The position numbers and the translations under genes are program-made. The notes under the pieces are model-generated. The model worked only from the letters and a program-made list of their open reading frames with translations. It did not search any database and was not told where the DNA came from. Shown here piece by piece: positions 24,491 through 32,780 of a stretch of DNA of 50,055 nucleotides. This DNA is from Oscillospiraceae bacterium (GTDB lineage: Bacteria; Bacillota; Clostridia; Oscillospirales; Oscillospiraceae): positions 1 through 50,055 of the forward strand of contig JAFPXK010000081.1 in NCBI GenBank assembly GCA_017412585.1, given 5' to 3'. The stretch's first letter is position 1. Each line of letters starts with the position of its first letter.

Positions 24491-26434
24491 ATGAAGTGGA
24501 CCAAGACCCATAACTTCATGCGCGTCGCCCTCATCGTTTTTTTGGATTTGGCCATCATCGCCGCCGGCGGCATTCTGGCCCTGCTGGTGCGGTTCGATTT
24601 TGAGTTTTCCGCCGTGCCTTCCGTCTATAAGGGGTCCATGTACCGCTTTATTCCGGCGATGGGCGTCATCACGGTGGCGTCCTTCGTCTTCACCCGCATG
24701 TACCGCTACGTCTGGCGCACCGTGGGGCTCAACGATGTGCTGCGCATGGCGGTGTCCGTGCTGGCGGATTACGTGCTGTGCGCGGTGGCGGCCCTGCTTT
24801 TGTCCGTTTCCCTGCCCGTCAGCGTGTGGTTCACCATGGGCTTTCTCTGCGCCGCCGGCTTTATCGGCATGCGCTGCGCCCCCCGGGCGTATATCGACCT
24901 TGTCCGCTATGTCTATCGCAGCCGCCGCAGCACCGGCCACCGCATCCTGCTGGTGGGCGGCGGCGCCGCCGGCCGCGCGCTGGTGCAGGAGAGCCTCTCG
25001 GGCAACGCCTCCACCGGCACCATCTGCCGCATCGTGGACGATAACCCCGCCAAGAAGGGCAAATACATCGAGGGCATCAAAATCATCGGCGGCCGGGACC
25101 TCATCCCCTGGGCGGTGGAGGAGTATGACGTCGACCAGATCATCCTGGCCATTCCCTCCGCTCCGGCAGAGCAGCAGCGGGAGCTGCTGCGCATCTGCCA
25201 GTCCACGGGCCGCAAGGTGCGCACGGTGCCCGGCATGTCTCAGCTGATGAACGGCGAGGTCACCATGCGGGCCGTCCGCGACGTGAGCATCGAGGACCTG
25301 CTGGGCCGTGACAGCGTCCATCTGGACGACAGCGCCCTGCGCAGCTTCCTGGGCGATAAGGTGGTGCTTGTCACCGGCGGCGGTGGCTCCATCGGCAGCG
25401 AGCTGTGCCGCCAGATCGCCCAATACCGCCCCCGCCTCCTCATCGTGCTGGACATCTATGAGAATAACGCCTACGACCTGCAGCAGGAGCTGCGGCAGAC
25501 CTGGGGCGACGACCTTAACCTTCGGGTGGAGATCGCCTCCGTCCGTGACAAGGCCCGCATCTACCAAATTTTCGAGCAGTACCGCCCCCAACTGGTGTTC
25601 CACGCCGCCGCCCACAAGCACGTCCCCCTGATGGAGAACTGCTGCGCCGAGGCGGTGAAGAACAACGTCTTCGGTACTTACCACGTGGTCCGGGCGGCGG
25701 AGAAGTTCGGTACAGAGAAATTTGTCATGATCTCCACCGATAAAGCCGTCAACCCCACCAACATCATGGGCGCCACCAAGCGCTTCTGTGAAATGGTGCT
25801 CCAGAGCCGGTTCGACAGCCCCACCGAGTATTGCTGCGTCCGCTTCGGCAACGTGCTGGGCTCCAACGGCAGCGTGGTGCCCCTGTTCAAGCGGCAGATC
25901 GCCGCCGGCGGCCCCGTCACCGTCACCGACAAGCGCATCATCCGCTATTTCATGACCATCCCCGAGGCCGCCTCCCTGGTGCTCCAGGCCGGCGCCATGG
26001 CCCGCCAGGGTCAGGTGTTCGTGCTGGATATGGGCGAGCCGGTGAAGATTCTGGACCTGGCGGAGAACCTCATCCGCCTCAGCGGCTTCCAGCCCTACCG
26101 GGATATCGACATTGTGGAAATCGGCCTCCGCCCCGGCGAAAAGTTGTATGAGGAGCTGCTCATGGCCAGCAACGACCTGCTGCCCACCGACAATAAGAAG
26201 ATTTTCGTAGAGCAGCAGCCGGAGATCGACCGTAACGCCATTATGGCGGGCCTGGAGCAGTTGGACGCCGCCGTTTCCGCAGAGCCGCCCCTCCGCAACG
26301 AGCAGATCATCGCCCTCATGCGCCGCCTGGTGCCCACCTATCGCAGCCCCCAGGAGGTAAACCGCGCCGCCGAGTCCGCCCCGGAGATGCGCTCCGCCCA
26401 AAAGGAGGGCGAGGAAGAGCTGGCGGCGGTGTAA
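24491..26434 (+). CDS. membrane-bound UDP-N-acetylglucosamine 4,6-dehydratase (CapD/PglF-like)
   Basis: This 647-aa protein has four N-terminal membrane helices (to about residue 130), a first Rossmann domain (LLVGGGAAGRAL), and a C-terminal short-chain dehydrogenase domain with TGGGGSIG at 295-302. The active site reads STDKAVNP (415-422) and M426-GAT-K430, with Met in place of the usual Tyr, which is characteristic of this dehydratase class. The product would be a UDP-4-keto-6-deoxy-sugar for surface glycans. AAGGAGG sets the ATG. It stands alone between promoter and terminator, about 14 kb from the main glycan locus. Confidence 0.92.
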   Translation: MKWTKTHNFMRVALIVFLDLAIIAAGGILALLVRFDFEFSAVPSVYKGSMYRFIPAMGVITVASFVFTRMYRYVWRTVGLNDVLRMAVSVLADYVLCAVAALLLSVSLPVSVWFTMGFLCAAGFIGMRCAPRAYIDLVRYVYRSRRSTGHRILLVGGGAAGRALVQESLSGNASTGTICRIVDDNPAKKGKYIEGIKIIGGRDLIPWAVEEYDVDQIILAIPSAPAEQQRELLRICQSTGRKVRTVPGMSQLMNGEVTMRAVRDVSIEDLLGRDSVHLDDSALRSFLGDKVVLVTGGGGSIGSELCRQIAQYRPRLLIVLDIYENNAYDLQQELRQTWGDDLNLRVEIASVRDKARIYQIFEQYRPQLVFHAAAHKHVPLMENCCAEAVKNNVFGTYHVVRAAEKFGTEKFVMISTDKAVNPTNIMGATKRFCEMVLQSRFDSPTEYCCVRFGNVLGSNGSVVPLFKRQIAAGGPVTVTDKRIIRYFMTIPEAASLVLQAGAMARQGQVFVLDMGEPVKILDLAENLIRLSGFQPYRDIDIVEIGLRPGEKLYEELLMASNDLLPTDNKKIFVEQQPEIDRNAIMAGLEQLDAAVSAEPPLRNEQIIALMRRLVPTYRSPQEVNRAAESAPEMRSAQKEGEEELAAV

Positions 26435-26452
26435 AGCGCCATAACAGTACAT

Positions 26453-26479
26453 AAAAACCGGCCCATCGGGCCGGTTTTT
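26453..26479. terminator. bidirectional terminator
   Basis: A perfect stem with loop ATC and A5/T5 flanks between the convergent dehydratase and spoVT genes. Confidence 0.85.
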
Positions 26480-26517
26480 CCTGTTTTATAAGCGGGAAAA
26501 GTGCTGATTTCTGCCGC

Positions 26518-27051
26518 TCACGTCTCCATGTGCTTGCCCAGAAAGGACGCCACCGCCTGTCCCAGCTTGTATTCCGCGTCGCCGGGCCGCTTGTCCCCCT
26601 CGGCGGCGAACAGCACCAGCCCCAGCACGTCCCCCTGGCACAGTATGGGGGCCGCCAGGGCGGCGCAGTAGTCCGCCTCGCCCTCGCAGGCGGCCACGGC
26701 CTGGTCGTCCCGCTGCCAGATGCCCCGCTGCTCCATGATCTCCCCCAGGGCGGGGGTCAGGGTCTTGCCCAGCAGTCTGCGCCGCCCCGGCCCCGCCGCC
26801 GCGATCACCGTGTCCCGGTCCGTCACCGCCACGGTGAAGTCGGTGGTGCGGCTGAGGGTGTCGCAAAACTGTTCCGCGAAGTCCTCCAGCCCGCCCAGCA
26901 GCGAGTATTTTTTGAAGATGACCTCCCCATCCTTGCTGGTGTAAATTTCCAGCGGGTCGCCTACCCGAATGTGAAACGTCCGGCGGATCTCCTTGGGGAT
27001 GACCACTCTGCCCAAGTCGTCGATCCGCCGCACGATGCCTGTTGCTTTCAT
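26518..27051 (-). CDS. spoVT: stage V sporulation protein T
   Basis: This 177-aa regulator has an N-terminal AbrB-type swapped-hairpin DNA-binding domain (KATGIVRRIDDLGRVVIPKE, residues 2-21) and a C-terminal GAF-like domain. In Bacillus and Clostridium SpoVT tunes forespore (sigma-G) gene expression and spore properties. Presence of this gene indicates an endospore-forming lineage. A GGAAAGGAT site lies upstream of the ATG at 27051. It is monocistronic; I could not assign its promoter with confidence. Confidence 0.95.
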   Translation of the reverse strand: MKATGIVRRIDDLGRVVIPKEIRRTFHIRVGDPLEIYTSKDGEVIFKKYSLLGGLEDFAEQFCDTLSRTTDFTVAVTDRDTVIAAAGPGRRRLLGKTLTPALGEIMEQRGIWQRDDQAVAACEGEADYCAALAAPILCQGDVLGLVLFAAEGDKRPGDAEYKLGQAVASFLGKHMET

Positions 27052-27171
27052 GCCCTTCTATCCTTTCCGATGGTGAAAATTTGCGCCGCCGCGCCATGCC
27101 ATCCCATTCACTTTCGCCCTTATTATCCGCAGTTTCCGCTGGGTTATTCTGTTCAATTTCCGTTTTTTTTC

Positions 27172-27206
27172 GTCAAAAAAAGAGATGCCAAAAGGCATCT
27201 CTTTTT
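27172..27206 (-). terminator. terminator after the zinc-ribbon gene
   Basis: AGAGATGCC (27181-27189) pairs with GGCATCTCT (27194-27202) with long A and T flanks. Confidence 0.8.
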
Positions 27207-27248
27207 CTCGCGGTATTAGATTATGAGCAGAATGACGCCCTCCGCCTC

Positions 27249-27677
27249 TTATTGCAGCGGCGCGCCGCACTTGGCGCAGAATTTGCCCCGGCTCATCTCG
27301 TGGCACACCGGGCACTCCACCTCCGGCTCCTCCGCCGCAGTCTCCGCCAGGTCCACCGCCTCCACGCAGCCGCCGTTCTCCCTGGCGGCCTTCAGCTTCT
27401 CGATGCGGCTGCGGTTCTGCGCCACGGCGGAGAGCACGTCCCGCAGGGCCTCGGGAATCTCCCCCTTGTACTCCTGGCAGAACCACTGGCCGATGGCCTG
27501 ATAGTTCTTCTCCAGCTCCCGCTGCTCCTGGGCCAGGGCCACGGCCAGCTTGGCGGAGTCCGCCACGTCCCGGGCCTTGTCCCCGGCCACCTCCGCCACG
27601 TCCCGTACCTTCTCGGTGGCCAGCTCGGCCATGCCTCTTGCCTTATCCTTCAGTCCGTCCAGATTGATGAATGCCAT
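27249..27677 (-). CDS. hypothetical protein with helical region and C-terminal zinc ribbon
   Basis: The 142-aa product has a long amphipathic helical part (about 5-60, rich in Ala/Lys/Asp/Glu, LEA- or apolipoprotein-like) and a C-terminal zinc ribbon with ECPVCHE and KFCAKCGAPLQ (CxxC-x10-CxxC). I do not know the function. GGAGAT precedes the ATG at 27677. It lies 51 bases after glpK on the same strand with no terminator between, so glpK transcripts may run into it. Confidence 0.75.
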   Translation of the reverse strand: MAFINLDGLKDKARGMAELATEKVRDVAEVAGDKARDVADSAKLAVALAQEQRELEKNYQAIGQWFCQEYKGEIPEALRDVLSAVAQNRSRIEKLKAARENGGCVEAVDLAETAAEEPEVECPVCHEMSRGKFCAKCGAPLQ

Positions 27678-27728
27678 AGTGATGATCTCCTTTCTCTATG
27701 ATGGCTTTTATATGCCGATACGGCACAA

Positions 27729-29222
27729 TCAATGCTCGATCCAGTCGCCGGCCCGGCCCACGGCCCGCTTCCACAGGCGGTATTCCGCGTCGGTGTCCGC
27801 CTGCACCCGCCGGGGCTGGAACACGGCGTCGCTGCGCCGCAGGGCGGCGATTTCCTCCAGGTCCTTCCACAGCCCGCAGCTCAAGCCCGCCAGCGCCGCG
27901 GCGCCGAAGGCGGTGGTCTCCACCATGGCGGGCCGGTCCACGTTGATGCGCAGCAAATCCGCCTGCATCTGCAGCAGGATGTCGCTGACGGAGGCGCCGC
28001 CGTCCACCTTCAGCGTGGAGATGTCGCAGCCCGCATCCATCCGCATGGCCATCATCAAATCGGTGACCTGGAAGGCGATGCACTGCAGCACCGCCCGGGC
28101 CAGGTGGTTGCGGTTGGTGCCCCGGGTGATGCCCAGCACGGCGCCCCGGGCGTACATATCCCAGTAGGGAGCGCCCAGCCCCGTGAAGGCGGGTACCACC
28201 ACCACGCCGTTGGTGTCGGCCACCTTGGCGGCCAGGTCGTTGATCTGGGGGGCGGAGTCGATGATGCCCATCTCGTCCCGCAGCCACTGGATGGTGCTGC
28301 CGCCGTTAAAGACGCTGCCCTCCAGGGCGTAGGTGGTGCTGCCGCCTACCTGCCAGCCCACGGAGCACACCAGTCCCGCCCGGGACCGGACGGGGGCGGC
28401 GCCCACGTTCATCAGCGTGAAGCAGCCGGTGCCGTAGGTGTTCTTGGCCTGACCGGCGGTGAAGCAGGCCTGGCCGAACAGGGCCGACTGCTGATCTCCC
28501 GCCGCGCCGCACACCGGCACCCCTGCCAGGCTCTCCAGCCCGGGGATGCCCTCCTTCACGTAGCCGTAAATCTCCGAGTTGCTCACCGGCCGGGGGAGAA
28601 TGGAGTGGGGAATCCGCAGCATGCCGCACAGCTCGTCATCCCAGCACAGGCGGTGGATGTCAAAGAGCATGGTGCGGCTGGCGTTGGACACGTCGGTGAC
28701 GTGGGCCCCGGTGAGCTGCCAGATGAGCCAGGTTTCCACCGTGCCGAAGAGGATCTCCCCCTTCTCCGCCCGCTGGCGCACGCCGGGCACGTTGTCCAGG
28801 ATCCACCGGATCTTGGTGGCGGAGAAATAGGCGTCGATCAAAAGGCCGGTGGTGGACTGGATCCGCTCGTCCAGCCCCTCCTTTTTCAGCTCCTCGCACA
28901 GCTCCGCCGTCCGGCGGCACTGCCACACGATGGCGTTATACACCGGCTCGCCGGTGTTTTTGTCCCACAAAATGGTGGTTTCCCGCTGGTTGGTGACGCC
29001 GATGCCGGCGATGGCCCCGGGGGCCAGGCCCGCAATGGCCTCGGCGGCGGCGGTGCGCTCGCTGTGCCAGATGTCGTAGGGGTCGTGCTCCACCCAGCCG
29101 GGCCGGGGATAGTGCTGGGGGAAGTCGTGCTGAGCCATGGAGGCGATGCTGCCGCTTTTGTCGAACACGATGGCCCGGGAGCTGGTGGTACCCTGATCCA
29201 ATGCCAAGATGAACTGATCCAT
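27729..29222 (-). CDS. glpK: glycerol kinase
   Basis: The 497-aa FGGY-family kinase phosphorylates glycerol to glycerol-3-phosphate. It opens with LALDQGTTSSRAI (Thr/Ser at 12-15, ATP and glycerol contacts), has GVTNQRETT and VWQCRRT, the substrate Asp in LLIDAYFSATK, and the C-terminal ATP site VDGGASVSD. Length is typical (about 500). The ATG at 29222 follows GAGGAT. No glycerol facilitator or glpD is adjacent. The divergent neighbour encodes a monoacylglycerol-lipase-like hydrolase, which could supply glycerol, a plausible functional pairing. Confidence 0.96.
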   Translation of the reverse strand: MDQFILALDQGTTSSRAIVFDKSGSIASMAQHDFPQHYPRPGWVEHDPYDIWHSERTAAAEAIAGLAPGAIAGIGVTNQRETTILWDKNTGEPVYNAIVWQCRRTAELCEELKKEGLDERIQSTTGLLIDAYFSATKIRWILDNVPGVRQRAEKGEILFGTVETWLIWQLTGAHVTDVSNASRTMLFDIHRLCWDDELCGMLRIPHSILPRPVSNSEIYGYVKEGIPGLESLAGVPVCGAAGDQQSALFGQACFTAGQAKNTYGTGCFTLMNVGAAPVRSRAGLVCSVGWQVGGSTTYALEGSVFNGGSTIQWLRDEMGIIDSAPQINDLAAKVADTNGVVVVPAFTGLGAPYWDMYARGAVLGITRGTNRNHLARAVLQCIAFQVTDLMMAMRMDAGCDISTLKVDGGASVSDILLQMQADLLRINVDRPAMVETTAFGAAALAGLSCGLWKDLEEIAALRRSDAVFQPRRVQADTDAEYRLWKRAVGRAGDWIEH

Positions 29223-29235
29223 AGTGCAAATCCTC

Positions 29236-29264
29236 TTTTCAATAGCGATGGAGTGTGGTATACT
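29236..29264 (+). promoter_or_regulatory. probable promoter of the lipase operon
   Basis: TTTTCA at 29236-29241, 17 bases, TATACT at 29259-29264. An inverted repeat GGGAAAGG/CCTTTCCC (29283-29290 and 29316-29323) lies in the leader. Confidence 0.5.
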
Positions 29265-29362
29265 GTATAGGAAGATTCTGGCGGGAAAGGGCTCGCCGCT
29301 GCGCAAGACGCCGCGCCTTTCCCTTTCTCCCGACAGTATATCACAGAAAGGACGGTTTGACC

Positions 29363-30295
29363 ATGACAAAGTTGACGGAATTCACCTTTCTCTCCTCCGA
29401 CGGCAAAACCAGACTCCACGCTATGGAGTGGCGCCCGGAGGGCGACGTCCGGGCCGTGGTGCAGATTCTCCACGGCGTCAGCGAGCATATCTCCCGCTAC
29501 GACCATTTTGCCCGCTTCCTGTGCGACCATGGCTTCGCCGTGGTGGGCCATGACCACCTGGGCCACGGCGACAGCGTAGGGGAGGGGGACACCCCCATCT
29601 TCTTCGGCCACGGCAACACCTGGAACACGGTGGTGGACGACGCCTATGCCCTTCACTGCCGCATCAAGGAGTCCTACCCCGGCACCAAGCTGGTGCTGAT
29701 GGGCCACTCCATGGGCTCCTTCCTGTGCCGCACCTACCTCATCCGCTACGCCGGCACCGTGGACGCCGCCATCGTCATGGGCACGGGCTGGCAGCCGGGT
29801 GCCAAGCTCAGCGGCGGCCTGGCCATCGCCGGGCTGATGGCGAAGAAGGACCCCACCAACGCCAGCGCCTTTGTGAACAACCTGGCCTTCGGCAGCTACA
29901 ACGCCCCCTTCCAGCCCCAGCGCACGGCCTTTGACTGGCTCAGCGCCGACACCGACAACGTGGACGCCTACATTGCCGACCCCAAGTGCGGCGAGAGCGC
30001 CACCGTGGGCCTGTTCCACGAGATGCTGTGGGGCATCCGGTTCAACCAGCGCTTTTCCAGCCTGGATAAGATGGACCGCCACACCCCCGTGCTGCTGATC
30101 TCCGGCGGCGACGACCCGGTGGGCGACATGGGCCGCGGCGTCCGCCAGACCTACACCGAGTTCAAGCGTGCCGGCGTGGCCGACTGCACGCTGATCCTCT
30201 ATCCCGGTCTGCGCCACGAGATCCTCAACGAGAAGGCCCAGCAGGAGAAAGTCTACGCCGACATCCTCTCCTGGCTGGAGGACAAGGTGGGATGA
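29363..30295 (+). CDS. alpha/beta hydrolase, monoacylglycerol lipase / lysophospholipase type
   Basis: This 310-aa cytoplasmic hydrolase has the oxyanion motif ILHGVSEH, the nucleophile elbow GHSMGS, an acid in [12 protein letters not shown], and the catalytic His in GLRHEILNE, all in PldB/YtpA-like order. There is no signal peptide. It should cleave mono- or lysoacylglycerols. AAAGGA precedes the ATG at 29363. The stop overlaps the start of the uracil-DNA glycosylase gene (ATGA), indicating coupling. It is divergent from glpK, with which it could share glycerol metabolism. Confidence 0.9.
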   Translation: MTKLTEFTFLSSDGKTRLHAMEWRPEGDVRAVVQILHGVSEHISRYDHFARFLCDHGFAVVGHDHLGHGDSVGEGDTPIFFGHGNTWNTVVDDAYALHCRIKESYPGTKLVLMGHSMGSFLCRTYLIRYAGTVDAAIVMGTGWQPGAKLSGGLAIAGLMAKKDPTNASAFVNNLAFGSYNAPFQPQRTAFDWLSADTDNVDAYIADPKCGESATVGLFHEMLWGIRFNQRFSSLDKMDRHTPVLLISGGDDPVGDMGRGVRQTYTEFKRAGVADCTLILYPGLRHEILNEKAQQEKVYADILSWLEDKVG

Positions 30296-30867
30296 GCGGC
30301 TGGGAGACGCTGCGGCAGGAGTGCCTGGCCTGCCGCCGCTGCGGCCTGGCCGATACCCGCACCCAGGTGGTGTTCGGCGTAGGGGACCCCCAGGCGGAGG
30401 TGCTGTTCATCGGCGAGGCCCCCGGCGCCCGGGAGGACGAACAGGGCGAGCCCTTTGTGGGCCGGGCCGGCAAGCTGCTGGACGACATGCTGGCCATGAT
30501 CGGCCTCAGCCGGGACCATATCTATATCACCAACTCCGTCAAGTGCCGCCCGCCGGAGAACCGTGACCCCCTGCCGGAGGAGAAAGCCGCCTGCGCCCCC
30601 TGGCTGCAGCAGCAGCTTGCCCGGATGCAGCCCAAGATCATGGTGTGCCTGGGCCGCATCAGCGCCAATGAGCTGATTCACGAGGATTTCAAAATCAGCC
30701 AGGAGCACGGGCAGTTCTTTCAAAAGGACGGGGTGGAGATGATGGCTCTCTACCATCCCGCTGCCCTGCTGCGCTCCCCCGGCAAGAAGCCGGAGACTTT
30801 TGAGGACCTGAAGGCCCTTCGGGCCAAGATTCTGGAACGCTGCACCCATACCCCGCTGGCGTTCTGA
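30292..30867 (+). CDS. type 4 uracil-DNA glycosylase (Fe-S)
   Basis: The 191-aa enzyme removes uracil from DNA. Motif A is [17 protein letters not shown], and the C-terminal HPAALLR is the substrate-loop motif. The 4Fe-4S cysteines of type 4/5 enzymes are present: CLACRRC at residues 11-17 and later ones in VKCRPPEN and KAACAPW. Overlap with the upstream lipase by four bases implies co-expression, though no functional link is known. Confidence 0.93.
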   Translation: MSGWETLRQECLACRRCGLADTRTQVVFGVGDPQAEVLFIGEAPGAREDEQGEPFVGRAGKLLDDMLAMIGLSRDHIYITNSVKCRPPENRDPLPEEKAACAPWLQQQLARMQPKIMVCLGRISANELIHEDFKISQEHGQFFQKDGVEMMALYHPAALLRSPGKKPETFEDLKALRAKILERCTHTPLAF

Positions 30868-30898
30868 CGCCCAATTTTACAATCAGGAGGACAATCGC

Positions 30899-31708
30899 GT
30901 GCAGACCTACGACGTATTGATCATCGGCGGCGGCCCCGCCGCCACCAGCGCCTCCATGACGCTGAAAAACCGCAACAAGACCATGGCCGTGGTGGCCAAC
31001 AAGACCGAGACCGGCAACCTCTACAAGGCGGAGAAAATCACCAATTACCCCGGCCTGCCCCCCATGTCCGGGGCGGAGATGGCGGAGCTGTTCCGCCGCC
31101 AGCTGGTGGAGACCGGGGCGGACATCATCGAGGGCCGGGCCCTGTCCGCCATGTCCATGGGCGACACCTTCGGTGTGTCGGTGGGCAGCCAGTTCTATAT
31201 GGCCCGCTGCCTCATCATCACCGCCGGCACCACCCGCGAAAGGCTCTATCCCGGCGAGGGCGAGTTCCTGGGCCGGGGCGTCAGCTACTGCGCCACCTGC
31301 GACGGCATGCTCTACCGGGGCAAGACGGTGGCGGTGGTAGGCGGCGGCGAAGAGGCCGCCCAGGACGCCGACTTCCTGGAGGGCATCGGCTGCACCGTGC
31401 TGCGCTTCCCCCAGAACGGCCGCTACGAGATCTCCGGCGAGGCCAAGGCCAGCACCCTCACCTTCAACGGCGAGAGCCACAGCGTGGACGGCGTGTTCAT
31501 CATCAAGGACACCGTCTCCGTCACCCGCCTGGTGCCGGGCCTGACCTACGAGGCCGGCGGCATCGTGGTGGACCGCCGCATGGCCACCGCCGTGCCCGGC
31601 GTGTTCGCCGCCGGGGACTGCACCGGCAAGCCCTTGCAGCTGGCCAAGGCGGTGGGGGAGGGCAACGTAGCCGCCCTGTCCGCCTGCGACTATCTGGACA
31701 AAAAATGA
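30899..31708 (+). CDS. short thioredoxin-reductase-like flavoprotein
   Basis: This 269-aa FAD protein has GGGPAATSA at residues 10-18, the redox pair CATC at 131-134 (CATCDGMLYRG), a second dinucleotide motif VVGGGEEAAQDA, and a C-terminal FAD motif AAGDCTG. It is about 40-50 residues shorter than standard thioredoxin reductase. The HRRxxxR motif that reads the NADPH 2'-phosphate is absent (RFPQNGR follows instead). It may use another electron donor, as described for ferredoxin-linked or other atypical clostridial thioredoxin reductases; this is inference. It starts with GTG at 30899 after CAGGAGG. No thioredoxin gene is adjacent. Confidence 0.85.
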   Translation: MQTYDVLIIGGGPAATSASMTLKNRNKTMAVVANKTETGNLYKAEKITNYPGLPPMSGAEMAELFRRQLVETGADIIEGRALSAMSMGDTFGVSVGSQFYMARCLIITAGTTRERLYPGEGEFLGRGVSYCATCDGMLYRGKTVAVVGGGEEAAQDADFLEGIGCTVLRFPQNGRYEISGEAKASTLTFNGESHSVDGVFIIKDTVSVTRLVPGLTYEAGGIVVDRRMATAVPGVFAAGDCTGKPLQLAKAVGEGNVAALSACDYLDKK

Positions 31709-31751
31709 TTCCATACTGTATTATTTTCGACAGATAATACGAAATAGCATC

Positions 31752-31788
31752 AAAAAAGGCATCGGCTTTTTTAGCCGATGCCTTTTCA
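31752..31788. terminator. bidirectional terminator
   Basis: The 12-bp stem 31756-31767 pairs with 31773-31784, with A and T flanks, between convergent genes. Confidence 0.85.
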
Positions 31789-31795
31789 TGTGTAT

Positions 31796-32758
31796 TTAAT
31801 AGCCTAATTTTCTGTCCACCAGCCGCAGCAGGGGGAGACCTTTAGCGTACCGTTCCAAATCTTCGCAGAATAACGCCACGTCCCTGTCCCGGGTCACGGC
31901 CACGGAGAAGTTCCCGGCGCAGTGGGGGGTCAAAATGAGGTTCGGCGCCGTCCACAGGGGGCTGTCCTCCGGCAGCGGCTCCGGCACCATCACGTCCAGG
32001 GCCGCCCCGGCAATGCGCCCGGCGGTCAGGGCCGCCACCAGGGCGTCCTGGTCGATGGCGGTGCCACGGCCCACGTTGACCACGATGGCGTTTTCCGGCA
32101 GCAGGGCCAGCCGCTCCCGGCTCAGGACTCCCGCCGTCTCCGCCGTCCCCGGCAGGGCCATCACCAGAATGTCCGTCCGGGGCAGGGCATCGTCCAGGGC
32201 CGTAAAGGGCAGGGTCTCGTCAAAGTCCGGGGCGGGCCTGCCGCTGCGCCGCACGCCGCACAGGTGAGCCGCCCCCATGGCCCGGAACCGCCGGGCCACG
32301 TTGCCGCCGATGTCGCCGGTGCCCAGCACCGTCACCCGGCTGCCGTAAATGGAGCCCATAGGCACCGGGGGATGCCACTGCCGCCGGCCCATACTCTGGG
32401 CGTACAGAGGGTAGCGCCGCAGCAGCATCAGCGTCACCATCATCACGTGCTCGGCGATGGTGACGCCGTAGGCCCCGGCGGAGTTGGTGAGCAGCACCCC
32501 CGGATGGGGGTACAGCCCCTCGTCCACGTAGTTGTCCACCCCGGCGAAGCTGGCGCAGAACCACCGCAGGGCCGCCATGTCCTTTAGCTGCGCGGGTTTT
32601 GGCAGGCCGTAAACGATCTCGGCTTCCGCCGCCTGTGCCGCCGTCAGCGCGTCGGCGGTGGTGAAATCCACGGTGAAGCCCGCCTTCTCCGCGGCGGCGC
32701 GGAGCTGTGAGCGGTGACGGTCCTCCATAAACTGTTCCAGCACAAGGATTTTTCTCAC
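31796..32758 (-). CDS. D-isomer-specific 2-hydroxyacid dehydrogenase
   Basis: The 320-aa NAD(P)-dependent oxidoreductase has the split catalytic domain and Rossmann motif GTGDIGGNVA near residue 147, the catalytic Arg in NVGRGT, Glu in the VPEPLPEDSPLW block, and His in TPHCAG. It interconverts a 2-keto acid and a D-2-hydroxy acid (GhrA/SerA-like superfamily); substrate not assignable. It lies 22 bases downstream of the FAD-dependent dehydrogenase gene on the same strand, so the pair is probably an operon. Confidence 0.88.
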   Translation of the reverse strand: MRKILVLEQFMEDRHRSQLRAAAEKAGFTVDFTTADALTAAQAAEAEIVYGLPKPAQLKDMAALRWFCASFAGVDNYVDEGLYPHPGVLLTNSAGAYGVTIAEHVMMVTLMLLRRYPLYAQSMGRRQWHPPVPMGSIYGSRVTVLGTGDIGGNVARRFRAMGAAHLCGVRRSGRPAPDFDETLPFTALDDALPRTDILVMALPGTAETAGVLSRERLALLPENAIVVNVGRGTAIDQDALVAALTAGRIAGAALDVMVPEPLPEDSPLWTAPNLILTPHCAGNFSVAVTRDRDVALFCEDLERYAKGLPLLRLVDRKLGY

Positions 32759-32780
32759 GGTTTCGCCCCCTTATACATTA

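Noticed and set aside
24485..26452. A 655-codon open frame antisense to the sugar dehydratase
   Set aside because: Shadow of a high-GC gene; no start signals or domain.
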